DNA from: Asaia astilbis JCM 15831 | GTDB lineage: Bacteria; Pseudomonadota; Alphaproteobacteria; Acetobacterales; Acetobacteraceae | Length of the DNA: 64,000 nucleotides | Assembly: GCF_000613845.1 (NCBI RefSeq) | Contig: NZ_BAJT01000007.1 | Coordinates: forward strand, 1-64,000 | Direction of reading: 5' to 3' | Shown: positions 33,754-43,085 of the stretch, piece by piece | How positions within the stretch are numbered: position 1 is the first letter of the stretch | How the letters are laid out: each line of letters starts with the position of its first letter | Made by a program: the position numbers and the translations under genes | The notes under the pieces: model-generated | Database searches by the model: none | What the model was told of the DNA's origin: nothing | The model's input: the letters and a program-made list of their open reading frames with translations, nothing else

Positions 33754-34731
33754 GTGTCTGAAGAATTGGAACAAATCATGAGCGCCGGACTGTCTCTCCT
33801 CTCATCGAGCCGTAAGCATGCAGGGTCTGTGGCCTTCAGGTCTTTAGGGGCCCTGACGGTTCTTGCGTTTCTGCCGAGCTGTTCGTCATCCACTCAGCCG
33901 GGCCAGAGTCCGGCCCGGACACCCTTGGCGCAATATGCCAATGGGACGACCGGTGCCTATGGCTATGACGGTCATGTTCCTGATTTTGCCTCACGCAACT
34001 TTGTGCCGTTCAATCGTCAGGATGTTGTGGCGATTGCCATGCGCGAATGGCGGATGTTCGGCAGCCCGGTGAGCGATGACGATCCTGAGGACCGTCCCGA
34101 GCCCAGCGCTCCGTCTCTCAAGCCAGAGCGCATTCCCGGGTTGTGGCAACGCGTGGGTGAGTATTGGTGGATCGGCCAGGATCCTTATGAGACCGAAGTG
34201 GCCTGGAGCGGTAAATACAATGCGGATGGCCAGCTCTTTCGCCCAGAAAATGACGGGCACTATGCCTGGTCCGCAGCCTTTATCTCGTATGTGATGCGTG
34301 TGGCCGGAGCGAATAGCCGCTTCCCCTATTCGCCCAATCACTCAACCTACATCAATGCCGCGGCTTCGGGTCAGTCGACCGGTCTGCGGGCGCAGGACCC
34401 CAAGACCTATGTGCCGCAAATGGGCGATCTGCTTTGTGTCGGGCGTGGCAAGAGCCGCAGCGTGACCTTTTCCATGCTGCCAACCTCCTATGGCTTCCCG
34501 TCCCATTGTGGTTTCGTCGTGGCGACACATCAGAATGCGCCGCCTTTCGGCAATGAGTTGAGCATAATCGGTGGCAATGTGGATGACACGGTGTCTCTGA
34601 CCCATGTGCCCACCGACTCCCGTGGTGCGCTGGCGACCCCGGAAGGGCAGTTTTACGATACGCGCTATCCGTGGTGTGCGGTGCTTCAGGTGCTCTATGA
34701 CGCCGATCGCGAGCCCGATAGCGGGCAGTGA
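33754..34731 (+). CDS. DUF2272-domain lipoprotein
   Basis: A secreted protein of 325 residues (317 if the ATG at 33778 is used). A hydrophobic segment ends in the lipobox LAFLPSCSSS, so it is probably a lipoprotein. The body contains REWRMFG, WQRVGEYWW, WSAAFISYVMRVAGA and GDLLCVGR, with SHCGFVV further on, matching the DUF2272 pattern of a Cys/His-containing fold akin to NlpC/P60-like amidases. Function is not established. It is followed after 15 bases by bioA on the same strand. Confidence 0.78.
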   Translation: MSEELEQIMSAGLSLLSSSRKHAGSVAFRSLGALTVLAFLPSCSSSTQPGQSPARTPLAQYANGTTGAYGYDGHVPDFASRNFVPFNRQDVVAIAMREWRMFGSPVSDDDPEDRPEPSAPSLKPERIPGLWQRVGEYWWIGQDPYETEVAWSGKYNADGQLFRPENDGHYAWSAAFISYVMRVAGANSRFPYSPNHSTYINAAASGQSTGLRAQDPKTYVPQMGDLLCVGRGKSRSVTFSMLPTSYGFPSHCGFVVATHQNAPPFGNELSIIGGNVDDTVSLTHVPTDSRGALATPEGQFYDTRYPWCAVLQVLYDADREPDSGQ

Positions 34732-34746
34732 GCTGAGCTGCCGAGC

Positions 34747-36021
34747 ATGAGTGACAAGATGCCCTCCGGGTTGCCGAAGATCTGGTTGCCTTACACCCAG
34801 ATGAAGACTGCCCCTTCTCCCTTGGTCGCGACCCGCACCGAGGGAACGCGGATCACGCTGGAGGATGGACGCGAGTTGATCGATGGCATTGCGTCTTGGT
34901 GGACTGCCTGTCACGGTTATAACCACCCCCACATTCGGGCGCGGGTCGCCGAGCAGCTCGGGCGCATGCCACACGTGATGTTGGGTGGGCTGGTGCATGA
35001 GCCGGTCAGGGAGCTCTCAGAGCGTCTCGCCGCCCTCCTGCCGGGTGATCTCGACCATTGTTTTTTCACCGATAGTGGTTCTGTTGCGGTCGAGGTCGCC
35101 ATGAAAATGGCGATCCAGTACTGGATCAATCGTGGAGTTGTGGGGCGTAAGCGGCTTCTCTCTTTCCGCGACGGATATCACGGCGACACGCTGGCCACGA
35201 TGTCGATCTGCGATCCTGATGAGGGGATGCACAGCCTGTTTGCGGGGGCATTTCCTGCGCAGGTTCTGGCCGATCTGCCACGTGATGAGACGCGTTTTGC
35301 AGCCCTCGACGCGCTGCTGACCGAGCGAGGCAGCGAGATCGCGGCGATTATTGTGGAGCCGCTGGTCCAGGGTGCTGGCGGGATGTTGTTCCATCCGCCG
35401 AAAGTGCTGTCCCGTCTTCGCGAACTAGCAGACAAGCATGATGTCCTCCTGATTCTCGATGAGATTTTTACCGGGTTCGGGCGCACCGGCACCATGTTTG
35501 CGTGTGAACAAGCTGGAATCGTTCCCGATATCATCACCCTGTCCAAAGCCCTGACGGGCGGAACTGTTGCCCTTGCGGCAACAGTGGCGCGTCGTGCTGT
35601 GTTCGAGGCGTTTCTTTCGGACGCGCCCTCTGCCGCGTTGATGCATGGCCCGACCTTTATGGCTAATCCGCTTTCCTGCACTGCGGCCTGTGCTTCACTC
35701 GAGATTTTCGAGCGCGAACCGCGTCTTGCTCAGGTGGTCGCGATTTCTCGTCAGCTTCGTGACGAGCTCGAACCCTGTCGTCTTTTGCCCGGCGTGCGCG
35801 ATGTGCGCGTGCTGGGGGCGATCGGGGTCGTCGAGCTGGACTCGATCGATGACATGAATCGGCTGAAGGCAGCTCTTGTTGCCTGTGATGTCTGGGTGCG
35901 CCCTTTCCGGAATATTGTTTATCTGACTCCGGCTTTCACGATCGAAGCAGACGATCTGACCCGGCTGACGAGCGCCATTTACGGCGTTGTCAAAGACGGT
36001 GCGTTCCGCAAACCCGCCTGA
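34747..36021 (+). CDS. bioA: Adenosylmethionine-8-amino-7-oxononanoate aminotransferase
   Basis: BioA transfers the amino group of SAM to KAPA, giving DAPA. Length 424 is normal. Seen: [11 protein letters not shown] (family start), [12 protein letters not shown] with substrate-site aromatic residues, [47 protein letters not shown], and the PLP lysine in LSKALTGG. It completes the KAPA-to-dethiobiotin steps with the bioF/bioCD operon 6 kb away. It lies 15 bases after the DUF2272 gene and 22 before the next. Confidence 0.95.
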   Translation: MSDKMPSGLPKIWLPYTQMKTAPSPLVATRTEGTRITLEDGRELIDGIASWWTACHGYNHPHIRARVAEQLGRMPHVMLGGLVHEPVRELSERLAALLPGDLDHCFFTDSGSVAVEVAMKMAIQYWINRGVVGRKRLLSFRDGYHGDTLATMSICDPDEGMHSLFAGAFPAQVLADLPRDETRFAALDALLTERGSEIAAIIVEPLVQGAGGMLFHPPKVLSRLRELADKHDVLLILDEIFTGFGRTGTMFACEQAGIVPDIITLSKALTGGTVALAATVARRAVFEAFLSDAPSAALMHGPTFMANPLSCTAACASLEIFEREPRLAQVVAISRQLRDELEPCRLLPGVRDVRVLGAIGVVELDSIDDMNRLKAALVACDVWVRPFRNIVYLTPAFTIEADDLTRLTSAIYGVVKDGAFRKPA

Positions 36022-36043
36022 AGGCAAAGCAAGGAAGCCATTC

Positions 36044-36508
36044 ATGAGCCAGCTTTTGGTGCCTCCCTTCACCGTTGAGACAGCACGGCAGAAAGTGCGT
36101 CGGGCAGAGGATGGCTGGAACAGTCGCAATCCGGAGCAGGTCTCTCTCGCTTACAGCCCCGATAGTCGTTGGCGCAATCGCGACGAGTTTCTTGAGGGGC
36201 GAGAGGCTATTGTGGCGTTTCTGACCCGCAAATGGGCGAAAGAGCACGAATATTGCCTGATCAAGGAGCTCTTTGCTTATGAGGGTGCGCGTATTGCCGT
36301 ACGCTTTGCGTATGAATGGCATGATGACACCGGGCAATGGTTTCGGTCATATGGTAATGAGAACTGGATCTTTGACGCGCAGGGACTGATGGCGTGCCGT
36401 ATGGCGTCAATCAATGATCTGACGATCTCGGAAAAGGATCGTCTTTTTTTCTGGCCGCAAGGCAGACGCCCGGAGGATCATGCCTCTCTGAGCGATCTCG
36501 GCCTCTGA
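36044..36508 (+). CDS. NTF2-like protein (DUF1348)
   Basis: A 154-residue soluble protein of the SnoaL/NTF2-like fold. The core [59 protein letters not shown] and the C-terminal [10 protein letters not shown] match DUF1348, a family of unknown role. The ATG at 36044 follows aaggaag. It is probably co-transcribed with bioA and converges on sodC, with a terminator between. Confidence 0.85.
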   Translation: MSQLLVPPFTVETARQKVRRAEDGWNSRNPEQVSLAYSPDSRWRNRDEFLEGREAIVAFLTRKWAKEHEYCLIKELFAYEGARIAVRFAYEWHDDTGQWFRSYGNENWIFDAQGLMACRMASINDLTISEKDRLFFWPQGRRPEDHASLSDLGL

Positions 36509-36536
36509 AAAAGGGGCGCCCAAAGCGCGCCTTTTC
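36508..36536. terminator. Terminator-like hairpin between DUF1348 gene and sodC
   Basis: An A-run and GG(GG)CGC at 36508-36518 faces GCGCGCC and a T-run at 36526-36534, forming a GC-rich stem with A and T flanks on either side. The layout fits a bidirectional terminator for two convergent genes. Confidence 0.55.
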
Positions 36537-36578
36537 CTCTGAGTGAGAGAGGGAGCAGGGCCCTCTCTCCTAACGCTC

Positions 36579-37106
36579 TTATTTCAGAACCGCACAGGCG
36601 ATGCGCGCTCCGGCGCCGCCGATCGGCTGAGTAGTATAATCGTCGGGGCTCGTGTGAATGATGAGGGCCGAACCATCTGCATCTTTAAGAGCAGGGCGGC
36701 CATCAGCGCCATGAAGGGATGCGAGGGTCGAATAGAGCTCGACCGTCGCGGTGCCGTCTTTGGTGACGTACAGATTGGGCAGATCGCCAGCATCATTGGC
36801 ATTTGGCGTCAGCAGACCGTGCACGACAGGCATGACCGCATGAACATGGCCGCCTGCGCTGGTGAATTTCGGCGGTGTGCAGCTGCCTTTTTCATGAAAA
36901 TGCATCCCGTGCCATCCAGGGGCGAGGCCCTCGGCAACGACGCGCAACAGCACCCCTTTGGGGGCTTCGGTCACCGTCACCGTGCCATGAGCTTTGCCAT
37001 CCGCGCCCAGTAACACGCCACTGGCGGTATCGGCGGCTCGCACCTGAGAGGCCCCGGCGAAGGCGGTTGCGAGAAGCAGAGATGAGATTTTAAGAGCAGA
37101 GCGCAT
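36579..37106 (-). CDS. sodC: Cu/Zn-superoxide-dismutase family protein with altered zinc site
   Basis: A periplasmic protein of 175 residues with a signal peptide (MRSALKISSLLLATAFAGASQVRA). Copper ligands are seen in GMHFHEKGSC and the C-terminal LIIHTSPDD; the bridging His is in AGGHVH; PVVHG supplies one zinc His and AGDLPN the zinc Asp. The other zinc His (GHLGDLP in E. coli SodC) is replaced, as the segment reads NANDAGDLPN. The two cysteines of the conserved disulfide are present (GSC, IACAV). Catalysis may persist with lower stability. Confidence 0.88.
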   Translation of the reverse strand: MRSALKISSLLLATAFAGASQVRAADTASGVLLGADGKAHGTVTVTEAPKGVLLRVVAEGLAPGWHGMHFHEKGSCTPPKFTSAGGHVHAVMPVVHGLLTPNANDAGDLPNLYVTKDGTATVELYSTLASLHGADGRPALKDADGSALIIHTSPDDYTTQPIGGAGARIACAVLK

Positions 37107-37343
37107 GACAGGGGCCTTTTGCAAAAAGCGTTGGGCGGGACACGAAAGTCGGAACAAAGTGAAAGTGCCTGAGCTGAGAGTGTTTCGCAACAATTAGGAG
37201 GCGAGGTCTGGAGCATGGCTCTGCATGATCGATCACAGTCTCGTTCGAGCATAACCGCATGGTGCGATGCTGTTTTTCATGTCATTCGGGAAACGACCCC
37301 ATGCGTGTCATGGTGCAGCAGGTACCGATCAGAGGAAGACCCG

Positions 37344-37595
37344 ATGCTTGAGCTCAGGCCTGGTTGTGAATGCTGTGACTGCGATCTCCCTCCAGAGACA
37401 GATCAGGCGATGATCTGTTCTTTCGAGTGTACGTTCTGCCAAAGCTGCGCGACGCAAAAGCTCAAAGGACTCTGTCCCAATTGCGGTGGTGATCTGGTCA
37501 GGCGCCCTGTCAGACCGGCACGCTATCTCGCAGAGGCTCCCCCATCGTCCCAACGGTTTTTAAACCCGCAGGGTGTGCGACAGCCTAAACGATAG
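37344..37595 (+). CDS. DUF1272 small zinc-ribbon-like protein
   Basis: An 83-residue Cys-rich protein: LRPGCECCDCDLPPETDQA, then FECTFCQSCA and LKGLCPNCGGDL give about ten cysteines arranged as paired zinc ligands, the DUF1272 pattern. The ATG at 37344 has agaggaag upstream. Biochemical role is unknown. The 237 bases between sodC and this gene hold no other gene that I can support. Confidence 0.82.
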   Translation: MLELRPGCECCDCDLPPETDQAMICSFECTFCQSCATQKLKGLCPNCGGDLVRRPVRPARYLAEAPPSSQRFLNPQGVRQPKR

Positions 37596-37641
37596 ACAGA
37601 TATCAGCGGTCCTGCGTCCCGATGCTGCCGTTACCTTGGCG

Positions 37642-37865
37642 ATGCGTCATCGGGGACTGACAATTTCTGTCGATAAACGGGTTAAGGCGGGGAAGGGTCC
37701 GGCCTTGCTGCCTATGTGCAGCGCTATGGTCCAGTTTTGACGACGATCGGTGAAGCCAATCTCAAGCTGCCAAATGATCTCAGAGACTTCGATCAATATG
37801 GCCCGTTTCATGGCTCTTCCGGCATCGCGGAGGGAATTCTCTTTTTGAGTGAAATCGAGCGATAA
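37642..37865 (+). CDS. Possible small protein or gene remnant (frame break)
   Basis: Two adjacent frames join into coherent protein text if one G is added to the G-run at 37689-37692: MRHRGLTISVDKRVKAGEG continues as AAYVQRYGPVLTTIGEANLK and ends ILFLSEIER at a TAA. The break is of the same kind as those in the known genes nearby. Upstream codons in the first frame also look protein-like, so the start is uncertain. No family is recognised and no Shine-Dalgarno is clear. Confidence 0.35.
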
Positions 37866-37958
37866 ACGGTATACCGCGATTGTGTTCTGGATTGCGCTCA
37901 TGTCCTGCGTCGCTGACGAGACTTGGGTTTTTGCCTTGAACAGGGGAGATTTCTCGTG

Positions 37959-38988
37959 ATGACACCGCGTTTGCTTGTCGCTTCGGTTTGTATGCTCGGG
38001 ATGCTGGAGCTGACAGTCAGGCCCGCCGAGGCCGATGATACGTCTGCGGACGCCCGGATCGATCAATCTGCGAGGCTGTTGCTCAGGTGCAGGCACCTGC
38101 GGGCGATGAACCCAGCTCAGAGCAGGCCGATGCGTTGAGCGGTTGCGACAGCGAAGCGCTCTATTACGGTATCGGTGTCGCTGCAGATCCGGTGAAGGCG
38201 CGGCTCTGCGCGTTTAGCCAGCAGGCACAGGAGAAGGATCCGGGTCTTGAGGGCTTCTCTGGCAGTCATATGCTGATGTTGATCTACGGGAATGGAAGAG
38301 GTGTCATGCAAAACATTGCCTATGCGACTCACCTTGCCTGTCTCAGTTCTTTTGCCCCCATGGAGAGGGAGCTGCGGGTCAAGCACCTTCAAACCATTGG
38401 TGAGAAGAGAGACGGCAGTGTCATCGATTTTTGTGATGATTCCACAGCGGGTCTGACGGGGGGTTTTTGCGAAAAGCATCTTACCCGGATCGCGGGTGTG
38501 GAGATTGATAACAAAATCTCTGCTTTTGCCGCACGCGTCCCTCATAGGCTCAGCGTCACTTCGTCACTCTCAAGGAAAAGCAGGCTCTGTGGGGTAAGGC
38601 CCGGGCGCAGAACGAAACGGATCTTTCCGGCACGCTGCGTGCAGCGCTGGAGATACAGGAAGAGGCCCTGCAGAAAAAAGACTTCGTCGAAATGCTGGAG
38701 CGTCTGGAACGTAAGCCGCTGCCCCCACTTGGCAAGGCGGAGCTGCAGGATGCTGCTCATCGTATGATGATCGATCTAGCGAAGCTTTCAGGCAAGACCG
38801 GGATCGGGGGCACGACGATCGACTACGCTGGAATCGATAAGGCGCAGGAAGCTTTTCTTGCTTATCGCAAAGCTTGGGGCGATTTTGCCGCTGCGGCCTA
38901 TCCCCAGTGGGGAAGCAGCGGGGCTGAGGCCTGGGTGACGATGAAGCGGGCTGATATGCTCGACCATTTGGTTGCATGGTTCAAATAG
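37959..38988 (+). CDS. Exported protein, Sel1-like region plus LprI-like C-terminal domain (two frame breaks)
   Basis: A protein of about 343 residues after repair. It starts with a signal peptide (MTPRLLVASVCMLGMLEL), then a helical region with a Sel1-like unit (GSHMLMLIYGNGRGVMQNIAYATHLACL) with cysteines, then a C-terminal part (IDKAQEAFLAYRKAWGDFAAA, AWVTMKRADMLDHL) that resembles the lysozyme-inhibitor LprI/DUF1311 domain. Breaks at 38072 and 38547-38548 are each fixed by one G. An ATG at 37959 follows aggggag. The domain calls are from motif resemblance; periplasmic location is likely. Confidence 0.65.
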
Positions 38989-39021
38989 AAAAGCCGACAG
39001 AGTTCGGAGCCTGAAAACAAA

Positions 39022-39045
39022 AAAAGCGGCCCAAAGGCCGCTTTT
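39022..39045. terminator. Bidirectional intrinsic terminator
   Basis: AAAAGCGGCC at 39022-39031 pairs with GGCCGCTTTT at 39036-39045 around a four-base loop. A-run before and T-run after give a working signal on both strands, between two convergent genes. Confidence 0.85.
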
Positions 39046-39069
39046 CCCTGTTCACCGAGTGTAAGGCGA

Positions 39070-39537
39070 TCAGTCTTCGATCTGGAAGGACAGACCCTGA
39101 CCGCCAGCGGCCAGATGGGCACCGCGTGTGGCCGTGGTGACCTTGATCTTCACGCCGTTGCTGTTGCTCAGGATGGCGCCGCCGATTCCGCGATCGAGCG
39201 TCGCATCACCATTGAGAGCCCCATAACCGCCATCGAAATCATGAAGGTTCTTGAGATTATAAACGACGCCAGTGGCTTCGATCTTCGAGAACCCGACAGC
39301 AGCAATATTGCCGCCCGTGATTTTGAAGCGATAGGTCTTGTGACCGAAGGTCAGCGTGCCCTGACCCCAGGTGTAACCAATGCCAACGTCAGCCGATTTG
39401 GCGGTGAGAGTGACATGGCCGACCGGCGTCCCCAGAGCGTCAGGAGCTTTCGGTGCGGCATGCGCTGCGGGCATGATGGCCAGAGCTGCGGCTGCGAAGG
39501 TCGAAGCGGCAACGGCACGGCGGGTAAGTGAGCGCAT
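39070..39537 (-). CDS. Exported protein of unknown function
   Basis: A 155-residue protein with an Arg-containing signal peptide (MRSLTRRAVAASTFAAAALA, cleaved after AHA) and a beta-rich mature part (VGIGYTWGQGTLTFGHKTYR, FKITGGNIAAVGFSKIEATG, GGAILSNSNGVKIKVTTATRG, AAGGQGLSFQIED). The pattern recalls EipA/DUF1134-like and SYLF-like periplasmic proteins, but I cannot assign it firmly. AGAGGAAC precedes the ATG at 39537. Confidence 0.65.
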   Translation of the reverse strand: MRSLTRRAVAASTFAAAALAIMPAAHAAPKAPDALGTPVGHVTLTAKSADVGIGYTWGQGTLTFGHKTYRFKITGGNIAAVGFSKIEATGVVYNLKNLHDFDGGYGALNGDATLDRGIGGAILSNSNGVKIKVTTATRGAHLAAGGQGLSFQIED

Positions 39538-39666
39538 TGGTTCTGTTCCTCTCAAAGAGAATGCGTTGTGCGGCATTAACACTCTGCAACACCTTTCGTT
39601 CCCGATTTCGAAGAGATCACGATTCCGTGAAAGTTCCCCGCCAAGGATCGTGATCTCTCGCTCAGG

Positions 39667-40662
39667 TCAGTCGCGTTGCGGGGGTGCCATGAAGTCGGGT
39701 TCGATCGCGTCTGGCACATGTTTGTTCAGGATCGCTTCGATTTCGGCCTTGTCGTCGTCGCCCAGATGCCAGCCCAATGCTTCATCGATCCCTTCGATCT
39801 GTTCGGGCTTGCGTGCTCCCCAGAGGGCTACTGTCGGTCCCTGATCCAGAATCCAGCGAATGGCGAGGGCAAGCATCGATTTGTCGTGACGCGCAGCAAT
39901 CGCCTTCAGGCCCTCGACGGCAGCAAGGTAGCGCTCAAAATTGGGAGCCTGGAATTTAGGATCGCTGCTTCTCAGATCATCCTTCGAGAACGTTGTTTCG
40001 CTCGTCATCTTGCCAGCGAGAAGACCGCGGCAGAGCGGGCCATAAGCCATCACGATGGCATTATGCTTTTCGGCATAGGGAAGGATGTTGCGCTCGGTCG
40101 TGGCGCGCTCGAAGAGATTATAGGGGGGCTGGATCGTGCTGATCGGCGTGACGGCGCCGAAGCGATCCATATCCTGAACCGAGAAATTGCTGACGCCGAT
40201 TGCCCGGATCTTGCCCTCTTTACGCAGCTTTTCCAGCTCGTGAGCGGTTTCCTCAACCGGGGTCTTGCCGTCGGGCCAGTGCACCTGTTCCAGGTCGATC
40301 ACATCGGTTTTCAGACGACGCAGGGAGTCTTCGACTTCCTGACGGACGCGCTCGGGCCGGCTGTCGCGGAAGACTTTCTGCTCGTCTGTCCAGGCTAGGC
40401 CAAGCTTCGTGGCCAGAACGACATCCTTGCGCTTGCCGCCTTCCAGAGCGCGTCCGATCACTTCCTCACTATGGCCAAACCCGTAAACAGGGGCTGTGTC
40501 GATGAAATTGATGCCGTGATCGAGTGCTCGATGGATGGTACGGATTGCGTTGTCGTCATCGGGGCCGCCCCACATCCAGCCACCAATGGCCCAAGTGCCG
40601 AGCGCGATACGTTTTACGGGTTTCTCGAGACCTGCGATCGTGATGGTGTCTGCCGTTTTCAT
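39667..40662 (-). CDS. Aldo/keto reductase
   Basis: A TIM-barrel NADPH-dependent reductase of 331 residues. Seen: GTWAIGGWMWGG, FIDTAPVYGFGHSEEVIGRAL with the catalytic Asp and Tyr, LATKLGL with the Lys, and the His replaced in the family pattern by VHWPDGKTP. The segment GVSNFSV and IQPPYNLFER follow. Many such enzymes in acetic acid bacteria reduce small aldehydes and ketones; the substrate cannot be named. It is divergent from the ligase-like gene with 103 bases between starts. Confidence 0.9.
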   Translation of the reverse strand: MKTADTITIAGLEKPVKRIALGTWAIGGWMWGGPDDDNAIRTIHRALDHGINFIDTAPVYGFGHSEEVIGRALEGGKRKDVVLATKLGLAWTDEQKVFRDSRPERVRQEVEDSLRRLKTDVIDLEQVHWPDGKTPVEETAHELEKLRKEGKIRAIGVSNFSVQDMDRFGAVTPISTIQPPYNLFERATTERNILPYAEKHNAIVMAYGPLCRGLLAGKMTSETTFSKDDLRSSDPKFQAPNFERYLAAVEGLKAIAARHDKSMLALAIRWILDQGPTVALWGARKPEQIEGIDEALGWHLGDDDKAEIEAILNKHVPDAIEPDFMAPPQRD

Positions 40663-40765
40663 GACTCTGCTCCGTTTGGAAAGGGTGACATCGTGTTCCT
40701 TACGGTTTTCCCGGCCAATCGTTGCGTCTCTTGCGCCCTATCTCTGGAAACGGCATCACCGTTTC

Positions 40766-42108
40766 ATGACCCAAACTGACCGTCTTCGTTCTGCGCTCGA
40801 TCATTTCGGCTTCTGGGCACGCTGCTCCTGCCAGTCTTTTTGACCCATGGCCGGGTTTTTTCCGAAATTGCGATGGATCTGCTGGCGCTCGGTCTTCTGG
40901 CCCGTTCGGCCCTGGGTCTCGGCTGGGGGTGGGCACGTCAGTTCTGGGTCCGCGTGGCGTTTCTGTGGTGGGGATGGCAGATCGTCTGCTCCTTGCCCCA
41001 TATCGGACTGGGGTCGTCCCAGGCGCTCACGCAGGCGATCCTCGCGATACGGTTTCCTCTGATGGCCGTTGCCTTGCAGGTCTGGACGCTTTCGACAGAG
41101 AGGGCACGTCGCACGATGGCAGGGATGCTGGTCGCCTGCTGCCTTTATTTCGTTCTGCAGTTCCTGGTGCAGGCCGTCTTTGGTACGAATCTTTTTGGCT
41201 ATCCGCGTTATGTCGATGGCACGCTGACGGGCCCTTATGCGCACCCCAGAGCGGCGGCACCCTTCTCACGTTTCGTTTTGCCCGTCATGATGCTGGGCTG
41301 TGCCTGGCTTGTCGCGGGCTCCGGCCGGAGTGGCAGCGTTTCGGAGAAAACGAGTCGTTTGCGGGCGTTCTTGTCGATGAGCCTCCTCGCTGTTGGGGTC
41401 GTGGCGCTGATGGTGCTGGCCGGGCAGCGTATTCCGATGGCCCTGACCATTCTCGGCATCGCAGTTTGCGCAGTGTTTTATCGTCCCCTGCGTCCGGCAG
41501 CTCTGGTGGCGGTGTTCAGTCTTCCGGTGCTGATCCTTCTGGCGCATCTCTTCGCGCCGCAAGCCTTTCAGCATCTTGTTATTCTGGCCGCCCATCAGCT
41601 CTCTCATTTCTGGCAGTCGCATTATGGCCTCGTGTTCACACGGGCCGTTGTGATCGCGCAGGGGCATCCCGTGACCGGACTTGGCTATGATGCCTTTCGT
41701 CACGCTTGCGCCAACCCAGCCTACCAGCACGGTCTCTCCTGGCTCAGCACAGCGCAAGACGGGGGCGGTGCAGGGATTTGTGTGCAGCACGCGCATAACC
41801 ACTATCTGCAGGCATTGACCAATGCCGGACTCCCGGGGCTCTTCCTGTTCGGAGGGATGGTTTTCGGATGTTTGCGAGCCCTCTGGCCGGTGAAGGGCGC
41901 GCATCAGGCCTGGCGCATCGGGTTGTTCGCGGCGTTTTTCGTGCAGGAATGGCCTTTGGCCTCTGCGAGCGATTTTCTGAACCTGCCGCTTGGAGGGTGG
42001 GCGTTTACCCTGCTTGGCGTGGGTCTGGCTGAAGCTGTCGCATGCGTGGCCTCTGTTCCTCGTCCCGCTGCCACCCTATATGCTGAGCCCACGACAACAT
42101 CTCGCTAG
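40766..42108 (+). CDS. O-antigen ligase (WaaL/Wzy_C-like) membrane protein (one frame break)
   Basis: A polytopic membrane protein of about 447 residues. The C-terminal half carries the Wzy_C-type region: GHPVTGLGYDAFRH in the long periplasmic loop and QHAHNHYLQALTNAGLPGLFLF. Such proteins join O-antigen or other glycans to lipid A core or to another acceptor. The true N-terminus appears to be MTQTDRLRSALDHFGFW at 40766; one extra G in the run at 40815-40817 joins it to LLLPVFLTHGRVFSE. Without the repair the coding begins at a TTG at 40840. It is 14 bases before cobW-like gene. Confidence 0.83.
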
Positions 42109-42122
42109 GACCCGGAGTACCG

Positions 42123-43085
42123 ATGTCAGAGACCAAGATTCCCGTCACCGTTCTCACTGGTTTTCTCGGTGCCGGAAAAACAACATTGCTCAATCATATT
42201 CTTGCCGCAGAGCATGGGCGGAAATACGCCGTTCTCGTCAATGAATTCGGAGAACTCGGTGTCGATGGCGATCTCGTGGTCGATGCGGATGAAGAAGTCT
42301 TCGAGACCAATAATGGCTGTATCTGCTGCACGGTGCGTGGCGATCTGATCCGTATCCTTGGCAGTCTGCTGCGTCGTCGCGGCAAGTTCGACGGGATCAT
42401 CGTCGAGACGACCGGGCTCGCTGATCCGGCTCCTGTGGCCCAGACCTTCTTCGTCGATGAAAACCTGCGTGAGAAAGCCCGTCTCGATGCGGTCGTGACC
42501 GTCGTCGATGCATATAATGTGCTGAAGACCCTCGATGAGAGCCATGAGGCTGTCAGTCAGGTTGCGTTTGCCGATGTGATCATCCTCAACAAGACCGATC
42601 TTGTGGATGAGGCAGGGCTCGTCGCTATTGAAGAGCGACTGCGCAGCATTAATGTCAGCGTGCAGATCCACCGTGCCAGCCATAGTGCCGTCGCGTTGGA
42701 GACGGTTCTTGATCGGGGTGGTTTCGATCTCGAACGCGCGCTCGAAACGATGCCGGATTTTCTGGAGAATAATGAGCACTCGCATGAAGAAGGCGTGACC
42801 AGCATGTCTTTCTCCGTGGCCGAGCCGCTCGATGAGCCGAAGTTCCAGGCCTGGATCGGCGCTCTCTTGCAAGAGCGGGGCGCGGATATTCTTCGGTCGA
42901 AAGGCATCCTGCACTTCGCTGGACAGGAAGAGCGCTTTGCCTTCCAGGCGGTGCATATGATGGCGGATGGCGATTACATCGGCAAAGGCAAGGAAGGGGA
43001 AAGCACAGAGTCCCGCATTGTCTTTATCGGACGCGACCTGAATCGTCCGCAGCTACGTCGTGGGTTTGAAAGCTGCCGCGCATGA
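42123..43085 (+). CDS. CobW/COG0523-family GTP-binding metallochaperone
   Basis: A 320-residue G3E GTPase: P-loop GFLGAGKTT at residues 13-21, the metal motif GCICC (Cys66, Cys68, Cys69), IVETTGLADP, and NKTDLVD, followed by a CobW C-terminal domain. An acidic-His segment (NNEHSHEE) between the domains suits metal handling. COG0523 members include cobalamin-linked CobW and zinc or iron chaperones; the link to the cobalamin block is close but not proof. The stop overlaps the WD40 gene in an ATGA junction. Confidence 0.9.
   Translation: MSETKIPVTVLTGFLGAGKTTLLNHILAAEHGRKYAVLVNEFGELGVDGDLVVDADEEVFETNNGCICCTVRGDLIRILGSLLRRRGKFDGIIVETTGLADPAPVAQTFFVDENLREKARLDAVVTVVDAYNVLKTLDESHEAVSQVAFADVIILNKTDLVDEAGLVAIEERLRSINVSVQIHRASHSAVALETVLDRGGFDLERALETMPDFLENNEHSHEEGVTSMSFSVAEPLDEPKFQAWIGALLQERGADILRSKGILHFAGQEERFAFQAVHMMADGDYIGKGKEGESTESRIVFIGRDLNRPQLRRGFESCRA

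Noticed and set aside
37647-38096. A 149-codon minus-strand frame
   Set aside because: No start signal or motif, and it overlaps the start of the signal-peptide-bearing LprI-like gene and the better plus-strand remnant.
42126-42956. A 276-codon minus-strand frame opposite the CobW-like gene
   Set aside because: It mirrors the GTPase codons in the antisense frame and shows no independent motifs or ribosome-binding site.
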